Source: Trachythela sp. YZ-2020 (taxonomy: Eukaryota > Cnidaria > Anthozoa > Malacalcyonacea > Clavulariidae). From it: 64,000 bases of DNA. Position 1 is the first letter of the stretch; the number at the start of each line of letters is the position of its first letter. This document shows positions 1-13,900 of this stretch, piece by piece. Position numbers and translations under genes: made by a program. Under the pieces are notes generated by a model. That model searched no databases, had not been told where the DNA came from, and worked only from the letters and a program-made list of their open reading frames with translations. Where the stretch lies: contig JADLSH010000279.1 of NCBI GenBank assembly GCA_016169945.1, positions 2,914,001 through 2,978,000 of the forward strand, in the 5' to 3' direction.

Positions 1-2
1 CA

Positions 3-914
3 GATTGGGAATCATTAATTGGGCCATGCCCATCACATTCTGAGAAATCGGACAAATTTTCTAATAATTTTTCTTTTGAAACTGAAGAAAGCATTAATTT
101 AGACCAGCTTTCTTGGATTCTAGGAAATCTGACATTAACTTTCAAAGGGTTGTTTACAGCCGAGAACCAGTTGGCGTCCTTGGTTGGCAAAGTGCATTCT
201 GCAACCCAAGGTGCTGACACACCCAAAGGACATCTATCAGCCCTAGAAGCGTTCTTACTCCGACATCCAAAGGAGCTTGCAAGATTCATAGAAAAAACTT
301 GGCAGTACAATACATATCTTGAAAATTTATTAACATTTATTGAAATGCAAGATGTCTTTTGGAAATGGTTGGAAAGTGTGTACGAAGCCAAAGTTTCGGA
401 ACACAAAGACTCAGAAATACCAACGTGGAACAACAAAAAATCCTGTAGAACATGTGGTGAAATTTCTGACGAAAAATTGTCAGATATATGTAGCATTCAA
501 CATCAGATTCAGAAAGCTATTAATGAGTATGAAAAGCAGCGCCCAACAGCATCTGAACAAGCTGCATCAGATGACGTGCAATCTATATGCCAAATGAAAT
601 TGCAAGAGCTGAACCAAAAATTGGAAACTTTAAGTTTAAGGGAGAAACCCCAATCCTTGAATCTGGCTGAAAGGCAAACATTCCCAGAACTTAAGCATGT
701 TATGGCTAGTGTCAATGTCAAACAGTTAGAGAAAAGTTGTGCTCAAAGAGAAATTGATGTATTAAAAGTAAAACTTTTAGAGTTAGAATTGAAACTCTTG
801 GAACTTAGAAATGAACATTTTGATATTTTAAATGTTTTGGTAGGAAATGTAGAAGACGCTGTCTTCATACCTCCAATTGGGAAAAGTAAATACACAGAAC
901 TTAGAAATAAATAA
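3..914 (+). CDS. 3' terminal exon of an unidentified coiled-coil protein (partial)
   Basis: An open frame runs from the first bases of the window to a TAA at 912-914, giving about 303 residues with no convincing initiating Met near the start, so this is read as the last coding exon of a gene that begins upstream. The first ~50 residues are acidic and serine-rich. A block around FWKWLESVYEAK follows, then a CRTCGE motif. The C-terminal ~150 residues are rich in K, E, L and Q with leucine heptads (for example VLKVKLLELELKLLELRNEH), which predicts a coiled coil. No catalytic motif is visible. I do not recognise the family; a centrosomal or microtubule-associated protein would fit the composition but is only a guess. 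The monoamine oxidase gene follows on the same strand after 1 kb of spacer. Confidence 0.7.
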   Translation, partial: DWESLIGPCPSHSEKSDKFSNNFSFETEESINLDQLSWILGNLTLTFKGLFTAENQLASLVGKVHSATQGADTPKGHLSALEAFLLRHPKELARFIEKTWQYNTYLENLLTFIEMQDVFWKWLESVYEAKVSEHKDSEIPTWNNKKSCRTCGEISDEKLSDICSIQHQIQKAINEYEKQRPTASEQAASDDVQSICQMKLQELNQKLETLSLREKPQSLNLAERQTFPELKHVMASVNVKQLEKSCAQREIDVLKVKLLELELKLLELRNEHFDILNVLVGNVEDAVFIPPIGKSKYTELRNK

Positions 915-1915
915 TTCAATTGATAACACTATTATCTTGCCTCAGTTAAATTAAAGTCAGATAGCAAACACCTTGTTGCAATTGCTTACAAGTTTAGCCA
1001 CTCTTCAGCTTTACTAAAGAACAGTTTAGTAGCAATATTGCAGCAAAAGTTGAAACAATGCTCTTTCTACAACTTGTTATCAGGATGCGTTCGCACTGCT
1101 TCTTCCCAGCTTGTTGACAAGTTGTCAATGGCTTGTTGACAACTTGCTTCAACTACAAGGTTGTTGACTGAACAGACTTGTTACAAGTTGTTCCAACGAC
1201 TTGTTATCATCCTGCAATTCAACAACTTGTTAACAAGTTGTGAGTGACAAACATATAGCAACTTGATAAAATGACAACATTGTTACAACTTGTTGACAAG
1301 CTTGCTACAAGCATGTTGCAAACATATCTTGTTGACAAGATGTGAGATTTTTACAGTGTGTATAAAATGCACAGATTTTTAGGCTATGTCCTTCACATGA
1401 CCTTCATCAGAATACTGCACCATAGGTATTAGCATGTTGAAATGTAACATATTACACAATTACAAACTGTCAACTAGAATGACTATCAAACACTTACAGG
1501 TGATGTAAAGTCCCGATGTAAACAAACCGGCAACGTCCGTTTGTTTACATTTTAAACACGCTATATATGGTCTTTAAGTGACAATTTTGTTTCAATTTGC
1601 TTCAAAAAGAATGCCTATTTCTTATTTGCCCTATTTTAACATTTGATAATTCTCATTTCATAGTAATTTTAACCCACAGTTTGAAACCGGAAGCAAAATG
1701 ACCTTGGCCTTGTCTGGCCTTGTGACAAAAATGAAATACATTATACATTTGACATTTGATCTTAAAATATTGTACAATGACGCAAAATTCTTGCTGTGTT
1801 GCAAAAGAAATAAATTGTACATAAAATAGCAAGGTACTCTTTTAAAACTACGCTTTATATCTTATAAATTTATCCTAAAAATAAGCTTTTAATTCTGCTG
1901 TATTTTTGGCAAGGA
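915..1915. other. spacer between the coiled-coil gene and the monoamine oxidase gene
   Basis: No exon is seen. It holds one TTGTTGACAAG-rich MITE copy (about 1035-1373) and otherwise unique AT-rich DNA that must include the 3' UTR of the upstream gene and the promoter of the oxidase gene. No promoter motif can be singled out with confidence. Confidence 0.5.
1035..1373. mobile_element. TTGTTGACAAG-rich MITE, copy 1
   Basis: Dense overlapping repeats of the word CAACTTGTTGACAAG and its variants run from about 1035 and end in GATGTGAGATTTTTACAGTGTGT. The same ordered series of words recurs at 10010, 11525, 14108, 14579 and 50789. The most complete copies have related ends, ACACGYGTAAAAAT and GCGTTTTTACGTGTGT. 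No protein is encoded, so this is a non-autonomous element. This copy lies about 120 bp past the stop codon of the upstream gene. Confidence 0.7.
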
Positions 1916-4900
1916 ATGAACGAAGATTTATATGATGTTATTGTAATCGGTGGTGGCATATCTGGGCTGACAGCAGCTTATCGATTGCTTCAATATGATC
2001 GATCGCTAAGAGTATTAGTCCTCGAAGCCAAAGGTATAGAAATGTATCTTCAATATGCTTCCATGACCAATTGATTATATTTTATAATTGCCATTATAAA
2101 TATTCATATATGTATACCATATTATAAAGTACTAAATAGGTTTGACAAAAGTTTAGTGATATTAGAATATTAATTATTCATTAATTATTAATATAATAAT
2201 TCCAACAAGCAAGTTAGGGGCTGTTTATATGGAAGCAGGGCTGGCCCTATTAAGCCTGGTTTCCATAAGGTTGTAACCGTGTTGTAACCGTGTCGTAACT
2301 GTCGTGGAGATAGGCTTGCAGTCTATCTCCGTGGAGATAGGCTTGCAGTCTATCTCCACGACAGTTACGACACGGTTACGACCATATGGAAACCAGGCTT
2401 TAGCAGGACAGAGATTTCGCTGTGCAGTTATTTTTATGTAGAAATTACTTTGCGTTTATATGAACAACCGGGCTGGCCCGGTTGCTAAGATCTCGCTTGG
2501 AAAAAGTGAGATCTGGGGACACTTACTAACCAGGCTGAGCTGGTTGCTTGGATGAAAGTTTAAAACAATGTCAAAACAACAAAATTGTCCCATCTATCAT
2601 CATTAAATTTTCTCATATAAACACAAGACAAATTCATTCTGCTTACCAGGTTGTCTCACTAACTGGGCTAGCCTGCAAGCATGCTCTAGCTCCTATGGGG
2701 TATGAACTGGGCCAGCCCAGCTTCCATATAAGTAGGATCTGTGTTATCCCACAGTATTAGGTGGTGTTTATATAAGGAGACAAGGCAGCCTGTTTTGCCG
2801 ATTTTCGGCCTTTGTAAAGATTTCCTATCAACCCATTTAGCCACAAAGCACCCTACTTTGTCAGTTAATTATGTCTAACACAAGACAATCTTACTCTTCA
2901 AGGGGTAGGGATAGGTTATCCATAGGGATAGGTTATCTGGCATTTATGGAAATCATGCTGGCATCTCCTTCACTGCTAACCAGTTTCATATATTGTAAAA
3001 TTATTTTTGATAAAGTGAGCCAGCTTCCAGTAGCATATAGTAGAAGACAGTTTGGCAGCTAAAGAGCTGCTTGATATATGGACAATGGAGCTGGGCTGGC
3101 TCGTTATTAACCAGACAGACCAGCAAGAGGATACAGTGATCTGATTCCTGACAGTTTACAATATTAGCTTGTGGTAGCATAAATCCTTAGTACTGGCTGC
3201 CAAGCAGGGGAAATTGCCCCCTTAAATACACCCCCTGAGGATAACTTGTTAAAAATCCACGTTTGGCAAATCAAAGCTCTATTGTACACATTTTCTAAAA
3301 GACAGGGTTGGTGGTCGCACACTGACAGCAAAACTCAAGTGTGAAAATGGAGAAGATTCCTGGGATCTTGGAGGACAATGGGTTGGAAGGTAATTTAACA
3401 AGAGGGGAAATGGAGCATTTTGTGCTTTGCACGATTGCATCATCAGGATTAGTACCTGGGACAGAGTCGGCCAATAGATGTTATTTATTATAGATTATGT
3501 TACGAATGTCCAAAAGGTGAGGGGACGCAATCCCCTTGTCCCCCCTCCAGGAAGGAAATATCTTGAATGGGGCAAGGGTACCCTCCAAAAGGTCAAAAAG
3601 CTTTAGTCACCCAGGCAATATTGTATTAGGCCCTGGTGTACTTTTGCATGTAATGTATATCAGATTAGATAGGCATGGTTAAGGCATGTCCACTTTACCT
3701 CACTTGCAAAACAGCAGGTTTCTCAGGGTACTCCAATTAAGAGGTTAAAATGGCCCACAGAATGTACCAATTTAGTCTTTACTGGACCCCTAGGGAGAAC
3801 AGTTTAAAGAGCTACCGAGCTATCCAGTATAAATAAAGTCAGTTCACTATCGGTTTAGGTTTCCTGTTGTACTAACACTGGATCAAAAACGAGTGGTCCT
3901 TACTAGTTACCAGATTATAAACCTACCGCACCCATTTTGTAGGTACCATGCAACTGTAGTACTGGACACTCTGCATAAATAATGAGATACACAACTATAT
4001 CGAGCCACCGATTTAAATAACAAATATGCCAATATGAAACGATATTGTAAAACAACTTGCTTAGTTTCTCACCATATAAATTGATCTTATTGCTTGAGAT
4101 TCGAACTATATGCACATTTCTTTGTTTTCTACATTCTTTAATACGCTAGAACTAGGTTGTATATTTCCATACCGTCTGTAGATTTTGGCCAAAGCGAAAG
4201 ATCAAAGTACCAGTCCAAATCAACGGGTTATTTTTCGTAAGCAACAAACATCATTTGCTTAAAGATGTTGCAAGAATAGCCAGGATTATTCATAATAAGT
4301 TTTAGACGTTTTCTCATTCTAAATATTTAGTAAAACGTCAAGCTTTCAACTGCCAGTCCGGCAGTCCCCGTTGTCTTTGACCGTAATTTGACGGGATAAT
4401 GACAATATTTCGTGTTGAATTACTAAGTTATATATTCAATTTATGCAAAGCAATAAATTGCGGTTAATGAAGTAATATGTTCAAGAAGATTCCATTTGCC
4501 CTAAGACCTTGCCAGTCTGTCAACACAATTAGTGCATGCACCAAATGTAGCTCAGGGAAAGCTCAAACAATACCTTGATAGAACAAGGCGTTTATTCCCG
4601 TGTCCTGTTAATAAATATAAAATATGATAAGAAATTGAACTTTGGCAACTTAGCATGTGAACAACTGATGCAAACTTGGGCCTAACCAATCAAAAGCTCT
4701 CCTAAAGATAGCTGTCACCATCATGCATACAATGGTCCTCTTTGTATTAAAAACATTTGGGTACAGTTTATGTGTCTGCCGCGCATTCGCAAGATTTCAG
4801 TCAGTGTGTAAACAATGCTAGTGAAATTTTTCAAAGTTTGTTTCAAGGTATCAAACCTTGTAACTCAAAAAAAAATAATTACAAAAAAAACCTAGCAAAA

Positions 4901-7900
4901 CATGTAAAGATTACGTTGAGAGCAAAGGCTATAAGGCTTTTGGATGGAAAGAATAACAAATCTTGGTTCGAACCTCAGCGGAAGACCATGTGGAATTTGC
5001 GCAATGTTACACAAGTTCAAGAGGATCGGTTACGCTGCGGTACAACCACCAATATCAGAGACAAATTGTCAAGTTGTGAACAATATAGGTTTATTCCCTA
5101 CACCAGAACGGCTGGCGTACCTTTCATATTCAGACTTCCATATGGAAATCACGCAATTTGAAGAGGACCGCTTGCATTGCGATGTAATCACCAGGCCTGG
5201 GACAAATGGCCCAGTCAGGAACAATATGTTTTACCTACTCAAGAACGGCCGGCGTAGTTCTTCATCTCGGCACGAGATTGTTTTTCCCTCACATGTACAA
5301 GCTCCCTCTGTTCTGAACTTGGGAAATCGCTGTCGCTCTTAATCTTATTTCTGGGACCCCAAAACCGAGTGAGTTCGTTTCTTATTGTTATAACTATAGG
5401 TGTACTTTTCACGTGTTACAGTATGCTATTTATCTAGACTAGACTAAATGTTTTAATATGATCCTCTACATGCATGAATATAGCAATATACTCTTGTCTG
5501 GTTTAGCGCTATGAGTTTCAGGTTTAGCGTATTATTTATACTTATCTCACCTCGAATTTTTAGCTTTTAATATGATCCTATATACCTGAATATATACTCT
5601 TGTCTGGTATAGTGCTATGAATCTCATGTTTAGTATGTTTAGTGCATTATGCTACTTATCTAAACTCGAATTTCTAGCTCTTAGCTTGTAATATGATCCA
5701 AAACCTGAATACATGATCCTATATACTCTTGCTTGGTATAGTGCTATACGAGTCTGATGTTTGGTATTTGGTATGTTTTATAGTGTATTACGCTATTTAT
5801 CTCAACTCTAGCTTGACTAGCTTTCAATAGGATCCTATACCTGACTATATATACTCTTGTCTGGTATAGTGCTATGAGTCTCGTGTTTGACGTACTACGC
5901 TACTTATCGCAACTCAAATTTCTAGCTTTTAATATGATCCTATACATGAATGTACTAATTGTCAGGTCTAGTGCTATGGGTCCCTGTTTAGCTTTTTCTG
6001 CGTTTTCTATGCTAATTATCTCAACCTGAATTTATAACCTTTAATTTGCTCCTATACATGAATATACTCTTATCTGGTCTAGTGCTTATGAGTCTCATGT
6101 TTTAGGGTTTTAAGCTAGCTATCTCAACTTGAATATCATAACTTTTAATATGATCCTATACATGAATATACTCTTGTCTGGTCTAGTGCTTATGAGTCTC
6201 ATGTTTTAGGGTTTTATGCTAGCTATCGCAACTTGAATTTATAGCTTTTAATATGATCCTATACATGAATATACTAATATTGTCTGGTATAGTGCTATGA
6301 GCCTCGTGCTTTGTGTATTGTGCTACCTATCTCAATTTTCATACCTACTAGTATGATCCGATACATGAATCTACTCTTGTCTGGTGTATGGTGCTACAAG
6401 GCTCTACCTATCAAACTTCGAATTTAAAACCATTAATATGACCACTATAATAGCTCTTGTCTGGTATATTGCTACGAGTGTCATTAGTCACAATGTGTCT
6501 AAAGCCAGAGGATGTGGCACAAATTGTATGCAACTGTCCTATCATGATGGTTCATGTCGACTCTAAACAATGTATTTCAAATATTTTCTTTTACTATAAC
6601 TTTCTGTTACTGCATGCCACATACGTTCCAGCGCTTGAGTTTGCGTGACCGATATGAACATCAAAACATTTCCGTCCTTATAATTTCCTAATTCCCAGGA
6701 AATCTGTCAACAGCTACTTTGTATACTATCACACAATAACACAAACAACCCAGGCACTGTAAAATGTTACTCGATACTTTGGTATAGATATTCATTGGTA
6801 CATAAAATCCCCCCCTTTCACCAAATTCCCCACCGCAGGGTACTTGTTTTCTTTCCGTTTTCTCGTTGTTAGTAAGACGAAGTAAAGCACGAAGTACAGA
6901 TATGAATGAAACCTGGTGATGTTAATTCCTGAATTCCACGTCAATCCCTGATTTTCTGCATCATCGTTCCCAACTAAATTATGAACTCTAGTGCATTTGT
7001 TGTATATATTTATTGTTCGCATTACTGCATGCATTGCGAGAATGAAATTAGTACTGGGGCTCAGCTAGTTTACAACGCAAAATTTTGTACTGTAGTTTAA
7101 ACTTACAATCTTGGCGCTTGCATAATTTAAACTTGCAGGTTAAAAGTCATTAATGCAATCAATTCCATGCTTTTCGTCCGGACACTGTCTATCATACTTG
7201 GCATGATGCTGTGTAATGTAGATGGCGATACTTCTTTGATTTGTAAAGATAGTGGAGCTATGTGGGGAAGCTGCTGGAGGTCTTGGCCCTACCCAGGTTT
7301 TTCTGTACTGCAGGTTTTTTCTGGCGTCCCTGATTATCCAGCCTTAGCATAAGTGTTGGCATCATGTGCACGGCATTCTAATATTAGCCCTCAGCTTTTC
7401 GATTTCCTTCTCGCACTTAGATACGCACGTTTCCTTTTGAGCATGGAGTAATAACTGATGAAAAATTACTTTCGAAATGGGTCTTCGTAATAGCAACCAA
7501 GTACATAATTTATGTTCGCCGTTTGTTTCGGTTTTTACACATTTTATAATATACATGAAAGTCAGAATATATCGATGCATCAAAGGGCAAAACCAACATA
7601 AATAAGAAAAATTCAACTGGTTCAAAAGCTACAAACTGTTTCTACAGCTTCGACTTCCGAAACCCATTTCTGTAATTACGCTTTCATCATTTTACTGCTC
7701 CCACGCATTTTTATAAATATGCGTAATTAATAAACTCGGCTCGGCTTCCCGTGGCGGAAATGACAATATGTACTTCGTACAGATTGTAATTAATGGCAGG
7801 GAAGTGCTGTCCTTTGGGACAACACTTCGCCACGTGAAGTGCATTTTACAGGTCATTCAGGTCGAAAATGCGACCTAATTACCTGACCTAGAGACTCGAT

Positions 7901-10900
7901 GGGTCAGTCATACATAGTTGAGTACCCTGCACCAATGGTTGGTCACCAGTCCAACTAGGACTCAATTTCAACGAGCTGACTGACCTGAACGGGGGTCCGC
8001 CTGTTCCCCTGTTATCTAGAGGTCCACCTGTTCCTCTAGAAAAACCTACAGTTTTTGCATGCTCTGTCAGGTCTTGAGAGCCCTTACTGTCTCAGTATAA
8101 CCAATGGTGGTCTCTAGACCATCAGGCCTCAATCCACTGAACAACATGCACAGAGCTGGCTCACCCCCTCTGCAACCTAGAGGTCCTCCTGTTCCTCTAG
8201 GTAAAACTTAGGTTAGTTAGAGCCTCTAGACTGTTCGAGCACTTCCTTGCCCAAAATATATGCCACAAAATGCGTCTGTTGTGTTTGTTGTCTTGCTAAA
8301 GTTGCCTGTTGCCCAAAGTATTTTATGATATATTTCAACATATTAAACTTCATTAAATATTCAATTTATGCAAAGCAATAAATTGCGGTTAATGAAGTAA
8401 TATGTTCAAGAAGATTCCATTTGCCCTAAGACCTTGCCAGTCTGTCAACACAATTAGTGCATGCACCAAATGTAGCTCAGGGAAAGCTCAAACAATACCT
8501 TGATAGAACAAGGCGTTTATTCCCGTGTCCTGTTAATAAATATAAAATATGATAAGAAATTGAACTTTGGCAACTTAGCATGTGAACAACTGATGCAAAC
8601 TTGGGCCTAACCAATCAAAAGCTCTCCTAAAGATAGCTGTCACCATCATGCATACAATGGTCCTCTTTGTATTAAAAACATTTGGGTACAGTTTATGTGT
8701 CTGCCGCGCATTCGCAAGATTTCAGTCAGTGTGTAAACAATGCTAGTGAAATTTTTCAAAGTTTGTTTCAAGGTATCAAACCTTGTAACTCAAAAAAAAA
8801 TACCCACCCACCTCCCCATAGGCAGAGCCGAGTACTGATATATCGATCGAATCTACATGCTCAAATATATTCCTAGTCACCTATATGTAACTTGTAAATT
8901 TGTAACCAAATTGTTCAAATAATTGAATTAAATAAATAATGGCAGGGAAGTGCTGTCCTTTGGGACAACACTTCGCCACGTGAAGTGCATTTTACAGGTC
9001 ATTCAGGTCGAAAATGCGACCTAATTACCTGACCTAGAGACTCGATGGGTCAGTCATACATAGTTGAGTACCCTGCACCAATGGTTGGTCACCAGTCCAA
9101 CTAGGACTCAATTTCAACGAGCTGACTGACCTGAACGGGGGTCCGCCTGTTCCCCTGTTATCTAGAGGTCCACCTGTTCCTCTAGAAAAACCTACAGTTT
9201 TTGCATGCTCTGTCAGGTCTTGAGAGCCCTTACTGTCTCAGTATAACCAATGGTGGTCTCTAGACCATCAGGCCTCAACCCACTGAACAACATGCACAGA
9301 GCTGGCTCACCCCCTCTGCAACCTAGAGGTCCTCCTGTTCCTCTAGGTAAAACTTAGGTTAGTTAGAGCCTCTAGACTGTTCGAGCACTTCCTTGCCCAA
9401 AATATATGCCACAAAATGCGTCTGTTGTGTTTGTTGTCTTGCTAAAGTTGCCTGTTGCCCAAAGTATTTTATGATATATTTCAACATATTAAACTTCATT
9501 AATGGCATATATTTGATATAATGAAGATCTCTAATTTGCCACCAGAGCATGGGATTTCCATCACGAAAGGCTTTCTTTTATTTAAATTTCATGAAGTTTT
9601 GGCTGAGCGCTTTTGTAACAAAAATTAGTGTTAAATAAATACAGTTATTTTAACCAACATAACTAATTAGTGGAATAGCTTGTTAAAAACAACAAGTCCA
9701 AAACCTCTTGAGAACAGTAGAAAGTCATAAAAAAAACATAAAAACCTCGTGGTCGACGATGGTTTTTATCCTATATTTACCTTCGCCAGGAGTTTAATAT
9801 CACCTGGGTTTGTTTTTGTGTGCGTGTGTTTGTCTGTCTGCACGATAACTAAGACTGAATATCAAGCATTTTAATAACACGAAAATTATGATTAACGGCC
9901 ATAGGCCAAGAACAAATCGATTACATTTTGGTTCAATTTGGGATGAGAAATTCTCAACAATTTGTCTTACTTTTCCCGGCTGAACAGAACTGAATTGCGT
10001 ATTTAGTGCATGTACAATTTATGCATGTAACAAACCTGCAGCAGACTTATACCAATGCTGTTTCAACAACTTGTTATCAGGATGTGTTCGTACTGCTTGT
10101 TCTCATCTTGTTAACAAGTTGTCAATGGCTTGTTGACAACTTGCTACAAGGTTGTTGACTCAACAGACTTGTTACAACTTGTTCCAACAACTTGTTGTAG
10201 TCCTGCAATTCAACAATTTGTTGACAAGTTGTGAGTGACAACCTTGTAGCAACTTGATAAAATGATAACATTGTTACAACTTGTTGACCGGCTTGCTATG
10301 TATAGGTTACCATATGAGGGATGAGGTGATATCAGTTTTATCGCTCGAGGACGATTATTACGATATCGTACCGAGAGGGATAAACTGATATCACCGAGTC
10401 ATGAGTGTGATAACCTTTTTATCACATCTAATGCCTTTATCAGGGTGATAAGCAGCGGGAAATAAAAACGATATCGTCCCTAGGGACATATCGTTTTTAT
10501 GTCACCCTGTTATCACCCTGATAAGGGCACAAGTATGTGTTAAAGCCTGTTACGAGCACATCTTGTCATCTTGTTGACAAGATGTGATATTTTTACGTGT
10601 GTAGTAATAAATCATATTTTGACTATAGACCTCAGGTTCATGTGGTGGAGCTCATCAATGAACTGGGACTCGAGGTTCACAACCAGTATAGCAAGGGAGC
10701 AAAGTTCGCAAGATTAAGCGATGGTAAAGTACGCAAGTACTTGTCAACTTTACCAAAAATATCACCATTGTCCCTTCTGGATATTTATTTCTTTATCAAT
10801 AAGGTAAGATATGTTGGTGATGGTGATGATGGTTATGGTGATGGTGATGTTTATGATGGTAATGATGATGGTGATTATGATGGTGTGTCAATGGTTGTAG

Positions 10901-13900
10901 CGATGGTGGTGGTGGTGCTAAGGATGATAGTGGTAATGATGGTGATGGTGGTGATTACGATGGTGATGTGGTGATGATGATGGTAATGGTGATGATGATG
11001 ATGTGGTGATGATGATGGTACATGGTGATGACGATGGTGGTGATGATGACGATGGTAGTGATGATGGTGGTGATAGTCGTGGTGGTGGTGATGTGTGGTG
11101 ATGGTAAATAAAACTTTAACTTCAACGGTGCGAAATCGTTTTAGGCAAACAAATTATCACAAGAAGTTTCATTAGACTCAAACCTATCCAAACGTTTGGA
11201 CAGTCAAACACTGGAAAATTTTAAGCAAAATCATTGTTGGACTAAAGGTGAGTAAAACCCCGTTTGTTGCCCAATAACTCAAAGAAAAATAGAACAAAGA
11301 CTATGTACTTGACTTGCCATATCTTGAACCTATTTATAGGAGCGAAGGAATTATTTGATTCTGGATGTGGTGTCATTTTTGGCGCGCATCCATCTCAGAT
11401 TTCACTGTTGTTCTTCCTACATTACTGTAAGTGTGCCGGTGGTGTCGAGCCAATCTTGGAAAGTGGTAATGGGTCAGGACAGGAATGGAGAATAAAGGTA
11501 CAGCGCTCAGTGATCTTACGCATGTAAAAATCTCGAACCTTGCAACAAGATGTGTTCGCAACAGACTTGTAGCAAGCTTGTCAACAAGTTGTAACAATAT
11601 GTTGTCATTTTATCAAGTTGCTACAAGGTTGTCACTCGCAACTTGTTAACAAGTTGTTGAATTGCAGGACGATAACAAGTTGTTGGGACAACTTGTAACA
11701 AGTCTGTTGAGTCAACTTGTAACAAGTCTGTTGAGTCAACAACCTTGCAGCAAGTTGTCAACAAGCCGTTGACAAGTTGTCAACAAGCTGGGAACAAGCA
11801 GTGCGAACACATCCTGATAACAAGTTGTTGAAACAGCATTGGTACAAGTCTGCTGCAGGTTTGTTACAACTTGTGCGTTTTTACGTGTGTAATCAATGAA
11901 GATTGGTTGCTCTAAATAAGATTGACGTGCCACAAGATCTAAAACTGTGCTAATTACACCACTTGACGTTAACTTTTCCAACAGGGTGGCGCGCAGACTA
12001 TTTCTCACAAACTGTTGGAAATAATAGGCGAAAAAAACGTTTGGCTTCAAGAACCAGTCACGGAAATATCACAGGTATATAACAAAGTAAACTCTTGCGC
12101 TGGGATATTGGTTGTAAGAGACATAGGCATTTGCAGGCAGGCTAGTTAACCCTATTTTTCAGGTAATTTGATCGTGTACTCCCTCAAGTACATCGTTGAA
12201 TAAAATATTATAAATATTGATATTGTCATATTATAATAAATATAAGAATTTTGATCAATCTCGTACTCAAAAGCCCGACGACTACGACTTTTGCGAGACG
12301 GCGTATGCAAAGAACACGCGAAAATGACGAATCTCGTACTCTTAGAGTCTTAGTCGTACTCGTAGTCATCGCTAAAGCTCCCTGTTGTCTGGCTTTAGAC
12401 GGATAAGTAGCGTGCATTGGGGATAAATAGTTTAACAACAGACATTAACAACAGACATTAACAACAGACATGGTCAAGCAGTCTGATTAAATTTTTAACG
12501 GCCAAAGCTTTCCCCCTTTGATGAGTAAAATTGTTTGGCGTTAGGCAGAGTAAAATAGCAAAGTAAAGCATATTAGGGCGCATTGCGGGTTAAAAGCGCT
12601 AAAAATAAGCAATATATAAATGTATTTTTAGGAAAAGAATAATGAAACGATAAATGTAGTGACAAAAAATGGAAAGAAAATCTCGAGCAAATTTCTTGTA
12701 ATGGCCATACCACCTCACCAAGCATGTAAGTTGAGCAAGTCAAGTCAATTACGTTATGAGAGTTGATGGTGGGGGCTTCGGTGGCGCAGTCGTCAGGACA
12801 AGCGCCTTTCACCTCTGAGTCTTGAGTTCGATTCCCGCTGAGGACTATACTCATCACACTCATGTGAAAAGAGTAAGTCAACGCTCTGCCGAAAGTCGTG
12901 GGTTTTCTCCGGGCACTCCGGTTTCCTCCCACAGGGAAAGTTGACTGGGTGGGTTAGGATATTTACAATTTACAGTAGCATTACAATTGTTGTAAAAATA
13001 GATAATGTAGGCTACGTACATAATATAGGTAAGCAAGATACTTGATGTAATCGGTCACTGAAAAGCCCCAACGGGGAGTGAGCTGAATAATGTATGAAAG
13101 TAATGTATGAAAGTATGAGAGTGAATGAGAGTTGCAACTGACTTGCTCGCGTTCGACCGCCAACTCTCATGCACTCTCATCAACTTTGAGCTGGTTCATA
13201 TTTTGATGAGAGTTTTCCCTCGTTTGACAGGTACGCGTGGTAATGTCCAGTCAACTCTCATGCAACTCTTGTTCTCGTTTGACCGGGGCACGAGAGTTGA
13301 TGAAACTCTCATGCAAACTCTCGCTTGCCAACTCTCATCAACTCTCGTCGTCTTAAGAATGGAAAAACTAAAAGGCCAAAATAATATAGAATTTTGCGAC
13401 GATTGCATGAGCTTGCATTGTAGAAAGTATGTTTTGCACGAGCAGGATTGAAGTGTACGAGATGATGATACTCTGAGAGTGGCTTTACAGCGGGAAAGCT
13501 AAAAAATTGCTTGAACGCGGTGGGAAAAACAGAGTAAAATAGTAAAAAAATGGTGCATTAAAAGTGAGCAGATTGTCTGGTCGTACCATTCATTGTCTGG
13601 CTTAAGAAAGAATATAACACGAGTGTTGTTTTTTCCCAAAATGACTAATATTTGTGTTAACTTTATAGTAAGGATAAATTTCACTCCGAATTTACCTTTC
13701 GACAAAGAGCATTTATTACTTCACATGCCAGTTGGTCACCTAATCAAGTTCATCATCACGTATGCGACGCCATTTTGGCGGGAAAACGGTCTTTCTGGAG
13801 AAATCGTATCATTTGATGGTTTTAAGTTATTTGATAAACATAATGGTAGGTTTTTTGTTTTCTAAGTTTTTACTGTGCTTCCCAAAAGTTCCACACATAT

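Noticed and set aside
4757..5161. 134-residue frame starting [10 protein letters not shown], repeated at 8682-8876
   Set aside because: The two frames share only the duplicated 446-bp block and diverge at its end. No codon or domain signal was found.
7791..9502. Standard LTR retrotransposon
   Set aside because: The direct repeats fit, but there is no TG/CA end, primer-binding site, polypurine tract or coding region. It is kept as an unusual repeat.
13346..13451. Candidate MAO exon with CRKYVL resembling the CKYVI strand
   Set aside because: The phase does not fit and no acceptor precedes it. The correct exon is 12632-12725, which gives KFLVMAIPP with phases matching on both sides.
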